A stretch of DNA of 8,035 bases, taken from contig JALUWC010000422.1 in assembly GCA_027019885.1 (NCBI GenBank), positions 1 to 8,035 on the forward strand, written 5' to 3'. The notes under the pieces were generated by a model. That model was not told the origin of the DNA and ran no database searches. It worked only from the letters and a program-made list of their open reading frames with translations. The translations under genes were made by a program, and so were the position numbers. This document shows, one piece after another, positions 4,657 through 8,035 of the stretch; within the stretch, counting starts at the first letter, position 1; every line of letters starts with the position of its first letter. Origin of the DNA: Geoglobus sp. (GTDB lineage Archaea; Halobacteriota; Archaeoglobi; Archaeoglobales; Archaeoglobaceae).

Positions 4657-7293
4657 TTAATCACACCCAAAAACATCCTTTTCATCTTGTATCAACTCGT
4701 CTGCTGGTATTCCATATGTTGAGACCTCCCCTTCTTTGAATTCGCGGTAAATATTTGTGCAATCGTTTGTCAATGGTCTTGCACAGTAATGTGGGCTGTT
4801 AGGATCATTATAGGGAGGAATATTAATACACCAACTACTTTTTCCTGTCTTATTTAACTCTTCTTGATATTTCTCTTCATTTTTAGTTTGGTTGAACACT
4901 TCACATTGTTTTTTAGGTGGATCACTTCTAATACCATCACGATCTCCTCCTGTGGTATCAACAATAACCCATTTATCCATACCAGGGAATTTTACAACAT
5001 TCCAAACATGTCCAGGATAGGTGGTGCTAAACACCTCATCACATGTATATCCAGCTTTCCTCAGTAACGTTACAACAGCAGAGGCGTAATCGGCACATGT
5101 ACCTGTATGCATTATGTTTAGACTTGCATGTGCTGGAGGTACAGAGGCATATATGCTGTTTTGGGAAAGAATAGCATCGTTACGCCATACATCATAACTA
5201 TTACGTTTCTCACAAACCATTTTCGTTATATTGTTAAGAAAGCTTTGATACAATTGCACTCTATCACTCTTGTTTAATTGAATTAAGCAAGAGTTCAGCA
5301 TATTCCAGAAGTTTGATGGTTGCACGCTGTTGTTTGTTAAACAAGTTGACACATCATCCCAGCACCAACCCTTCGAGCCTCCCGTAACATTAGAACAACA
5401 GAACTCCTCACGTAAATAATAATTCATCCAACCCCTATTAAAAGTAGGATCTCCTAAACCCTCCACTATGTAAATTCCTGCTACAAGTTTTCTTTTTTCA
5501 AATGAGCTGAGCGTCTGAATATTTATACCAAGTTCTTGACTTATAACGTCTCTTACATGAGAACAGAGAGCTCTATCAAACATTTGAACATCTACATTAT
5601 TAACTACATATTCGGCACATTTATAGGCCTCCTCCACTATATAATCTATTTCATCTGAACAAACCTCATAAATTTCGCATTTCATCGTACGAACTCCAGG
5701 CCTCCATTTATCATCACATGTCGTATCTGATGGCACGTAGCAGGCGCTTGTTTTTGTGCAAACATTTTTAGGTCTACATGGATAACATGGTCCTCCGCAA
5801 TCCACATCACTTTCACCCTGATTCTTAATCCCATCGAAGCAATGTTCTGGATTACATTTTCCATTGCTACAGTTAAGATGACAATTAAATTCATCAGATT
5901 TAACTATAATTTTATCTTCCAGTCTCCCAAAAACACCCCATGTTGTCTCTACGGTGAGATAATATTCTCTAAGCGTATTTTGATCTATACATTCATCTCC
6001 AAAGAAGTCATCCGCATCTATTTCATCAATGCTTTTGCCTGCTTTTAATGCAACATATTTTAGATTTTCTCGTCCGTAATAACTCTTTTCCCAAGGATTA
6101 AATCCATATCTTAATTCTCCCATATAATATTCTGGATCATAAGGATAAACAAGAGAATCCACATCTCTAACAACACATGCCCCATTCTCGCAACCTAAAG
6201 GACACTTATATGTTATATTTCTAATACCACCACTCGCCCAAATTTCTCTTGTTTCCATTTGTCTTGTAAGAGGATTGAAAAAAGAAGATACGGTCATTTT
6301 AGGTGTTTCATAGTAATATTCTACAAGAGTTTCATCGTCAAGGCAGTAATCTGTATAAACAATTTCGCATTGACTCACTACCTCGCCTATTGTAAAAGGA
6401 GGGAGTGAACCTGGTGGAGCTCCCATAGATACACCCATTTCCTCTGGAGGGATAAAGCTCACATTCTCAATGCATATGCTCCCCTTAGTGTAATACCTAA
6501 TTCCCCCATCCATATCCTTCATCCCACAACCATTATTCATCACATAATCGTAGATGTCGTCATAAGGACTGTTTCCTACGTAGTATTCTCCATTTGGAGA
6601 TTCGTGTGATGGACAAGTGTAGTACTTTACAATTATTCCCTCCCCACCCAGTTCCTCCTTCAATACATAAGGATCGCAGGAATCTTCAGAGTTATAGATC
6701 CCGTCCCCATCCAGATCATCTTCCCAAGAAAAATTGTAAATTTGATACATTGGAAAAGTTATGTTTACTCCTGTTTTGTTCACCTCCTCTTCCGTTGGAG
6801 GATAAAGTCTGTTAAATATATTTAGAATATTTAGAAGTCCTACTTTAATCCCTTCAGCAAACCCTACATGTTCAATTCTAATTCTTCCTTTATCAATAGC
6901 CTCCTGAAACAATTTCACATCAGGATTTTTGAACAAAGCTTTTACAGTTTTTGACTCTGAGAAGGCTAAAAGAGTTGGATTTTTAAACTGTCTATTTGAT
7001 ACAATCACAACTTTTCCGTCTAAAGTCCCTATACCATAATAACAACTACCCTTCCAAGTTTCAACCTCAAAGTTTATCTTTTCATCTCCAAACAACCTTT
7101 CTGCTATGTCCACTCCCCTGTAATCCAAGCCCTCCAAAGTAGCAAGCAAATCCAGAATTTCCATACATTCTGAATTTGAACCTAAATTTTCAGTTTTATC
7201 AGCAAAAACATCATTTATACCAGCTCCAATTACAATTAAGAAAAATAAAAATAAGGTAAAAGACAAATTCTGACTCTTTTGTCTACACATCAT
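4657..7293 (-). CDS. Secreted Cys-rich multidomain protein with transglutaminase-like domain
   Basis: This 878-residue exported protein has a signal peptide (residues about 1-31). Residues 43-157 form a domain homologous by eye to the SCP2-like cargo at 3335-3916: GDEKINFEV, CYYGI, DGKVV, NPTLLAFS, AIDKGRIRI. A calcium-loop-like DLDGDGIYNSED lies at 193-204. Two duplicated Cys modules follow (317-373 and 435-480), then CFDGIKNQ...DCGGPCYPC at 485-506. Near the C-terminus is a transglutaminase/papain-like core: Cys733 in GTCADYASAV, His762 in GHVWNVV and Asp779 in WVIVDTT, the order and spacing of the catalytic triad. About 39 Cys remain after the signal peptide. It may act as a surface protease, crosslinker or amidase; the substrate is unknown. 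GGGAGG at 7298-7303 is 4 nt before this ATG and 7 nt before a second ATG at 7290, which may be the true start. First gene of a two-gene operon. Confidence 0.85.
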   Translation of the reverse strand: MMCRQKSQNLSFTLFLFFLIVIGAGINDVFADKTENLGSNSECMEILDLLATLEGLDYRGVDIAERLFGDEKINFEVETWKGSCYYGIGTLDGKVVIVSNRQFKNPTLLAFSESKTVKALFKNPDVKLFQEAIDKGRIRIEHVGFAEGIKVGLLNILNIFNRLYPPTEEEVNKTGVNITFPMYQIYNFSWEDDLDGDGIYNSEDSCDPYVLKEELGGEGIIVKYYTCPSHESPNGEYYVGNSPYDDIYDYVMNNGCGMKDMDGGIRYYTKGSICIENVSFIPPEEMGVSMGAPPGSLPPFTIGEVVSQCEIVYTDYCLDDETLVEYYYETPKMTVSSFFNPLTRQMETREIWASGGIRNITYKCPLGCENGACVVRDVDSLVYPYDPEYYMGELRYGFNPWEKSYYGRENLKYVALKAGKSIDEIDADDFFGDECIDQNTLREYYLTVETTWGVFGRLEDKIIVKSDEFNCHLNCSNGKCNPEHCFDGIKNQGESDVDCGGPCYPCRPKNVCTKTSACYVPSDTTCDDKWRPGVRTMKCEIYEVCSDEIDYIVEEAYKCAEYVVNNVDVQMFDRALCSHVRDVISQELGINIQTLSSFEKRKLVAGIYIVEGLGDPTFNRGWMNYYLREEFCCSNVTGGSKGWCWDDVSTCLTNNSVQPSNFWNMLNSCLIQLNKSDRVQLYQSFLNNITKMVCEKRNSYDVWRNDAILSQNSIYASVPPAHASLNIMHTGTCADYASAVVTLLRKAGYTCDEVFSTTYPGHVWNVVKFPGMDKWVIVDTTGGDRDGIRSDPPKKQCEVFNQTKNEEKYQEELNKTGKSSWCINIPPYNDPNSPHYCARPLTNDCTNIYREFKEGEVSTYGIPADELIQDEKDVFGCD

Positions 7294-7326
7294 TCATCCT
7301 CCCTTGGGCTAGTTATATTTTTTTTC

Positions 7327-7336
7327 TATATATAAA
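7327..7336 (-). promoter_or_regulatory. Archaeal TATA box for the transglutaminase-like operon
   Basis: The minus strand reads TTTATATATA here, preceded by an A-rich cgaaaaattt that could serve as a BRE. Transcription would start roughly 25 nt downstream, near 7305, leaving a short leader with the ribosome binding site at 7298-7303. The box lies between the gene and the IS6-like remnant, so the insertion left it intact. Confidence 0.6.
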
Positions 7337-7357
7337 AAATTTTTCGAATTATCGAGA

Positions 7358-8035
7358 GGGGACCTGTCCAAATAAGGGGAAACCTATATATGAGCGGCGG
7401 CTGATTTTCACTTACACATGAGCGGCTAGGGTTATCCGAGCTGCTCACTCTGGGCATCTTCCAGCGGAACAGGTATCCAGCTGAGCTAAAGCTTTTCGTC
7501 AGAGTTAGCCACATATTTCTCAGCAGCTACCGCAGAACTGCGAAGGTTTTATCCTTTTTTAAAGCCGCCAGGAGTTCGGTACACTACTGGGTAAACAGGT
7601 TCAAAGAGAGGCTCAAGGTGGTATGGAGGCCAAGCACAGGGAAACAATCGCCTTAGACGAGACGGTGATAAAAGTAAAACCTCTTGGTTTTACCTCTACG
7701 CAGCCTTAGATGTTGAAAGGAATGAGATAGTGTAGATACGGATGTATTCACACAGGAATTATCTTACAACGCTGAGCTTCGTGATGAATGTACTGAAATT
7801 ATGCAAGAACAAGTCCATTTTCCTGGTAGATAGAGTCATAGTACAAAAGCGTTTTTGAGAGGCTTGGAGTAAACTACAGGCATGAGAGCTTTGGAAAAAG
7901 GAGCAAAGTAGAGGGCGTATTCTCTTCTTACAAGCAGAGAAGTAGAGTATTCTTCAATAACTTTAACATAAACTTCAGAAATAGCCTAAAGAAGGAGAAT
8001 GAAAAGCTGTGGTGGGAAGCTGCTCTGAAACAGGC
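7358..8035 (+). mobile_element. Decayed IS6/IS240-like insertion sequence, cut by window edge
   Basis: The degenerate transposase frame below is preceded by ggggacctgtccaaataag, which has the look of the terminal repeat of archaeal IS6-like elements. The left boundary near 7358 is therefore an estimate; the right end is outside the window. A 9-base direct repeat, atgagcggc, at 7390 and 7418 sits between this putative end and the coding remnant. Confidence 0.6.
7405..8035 (+). pseudogene. Broken IS6/IS240-like DDE transposase
   Basis: Four pieces in changing frames join into one transposase. Frame 1 (7405-7656) gives LSELLTLGIFQRNRYPAELK, then SVHYWVNRFKERLK, a helix-turn-helix region, and ends at TAG 7654. 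Frame 3 (7647 onward) gives IALDETVIKV with the first catalytic Asp. Frame 2 (7688-7858) gives FYLYAALDVERNEIV, an in-frame TAG at 7733, then HRNYLTTLSFVMNVL and FLVDR with the second Asp. Frame 3 again (about 7845-8035) gives VFERLGVNYRHESFGKRSKVEGVFSSYK with the third acidic residue (Glu), and runs off the window. At least three frameshifts plus one stop make it inactive. No start codon remains in the first frame. The family call rests on the motif order and is good but not certain at the IS6 subgroup level. Confidence 0.85.

Noticed and set aside
7390..7426. Target-site duplication from the repeated atgagcggc
   Set aside because: Both copies lie inside the putative element on the same side, so they do not flank an insertion; a local duplication or chance is more likely.
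7326..7514. 62-codon minus-strand frame at the IS6-like end
   Set aside because: It runs antisense to the recognisable transposase remnant and has no supporting features.

Overview
The window looks archaeal, most likely from the Euryarchaeota/Halobacteriota side; Archaeoglobi or a related methane/alkane-oxidising lineage would fit, but the sequence does not fix the taxon. Support comes from a TTTATATATA-type TATA box upstream of the long minus-strand gene, GGAGG-type ribosome binding sites, oligo-T stops at gene ends, a Cys-Gly-Pro C-terminal sorting tail (the CGP-CTERM type known from archaea) and a degenerate transposase resembling archaeal IS6/IS240-like elements. Every intact gene between the two insertion-sequence remnants encodes an exported protein. 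This is a cell-surface or secreted accessory island, not a metabolic region.

Layout. (a) 2-325: 3' end of an rve-type (IS481/IS3-like) transposase, cut by the window edge. (b) 326-760: about 435 bases with no convincing gene but several hairpins, including a 15-bp stem at 633-685. (c) 761-3916, plus strand, GC-rich: a tight three-gene operon. It encodes a secreted seven-repeat putative beta-propeller with a C-terminal dockerin; a short cohesin with signal peptide and CGP-type C-terminal anchor; and a small secreted protein with an N-terminal dockerin followed by an SCP2-like domain. (d) 3963-7293, minus strand, AT-rich, convergent to (c): an 878-residue secreted, cysteine-rich, multidomain protein with a transglutaminase-like Cys-His-Asp domain near its C-terminus, followed 1 nt later by a protein with a signal peptide, a beta-sandwich-like region, a Cys/Asp-rich segment and a C-terminal membrane anchor. 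(e) about 7358-8035: a decayed IS6-like element with at least three frameshifts and one in-frame stop.

How the parts may work together. The cohesin is predicted to sit on the cell surface, and the two dockerin proteins are predicted to plug into it by calcium-dependent cohesin-dockerin binding, making a minimal display system with one receptor and two cargos. The mature N-terminus of the transglutaminase-like protein carries a domain homologous by eye to the cargo domain of the third plus-strand gene. The two convergent clusters therefore share a domain despite very different base composition, and may contribute to one surface assembly. Binding, enzymatic activity and substrate are inference; no carbohydrate-active catalytic domain was recognised, so this need not be a cellulosome.
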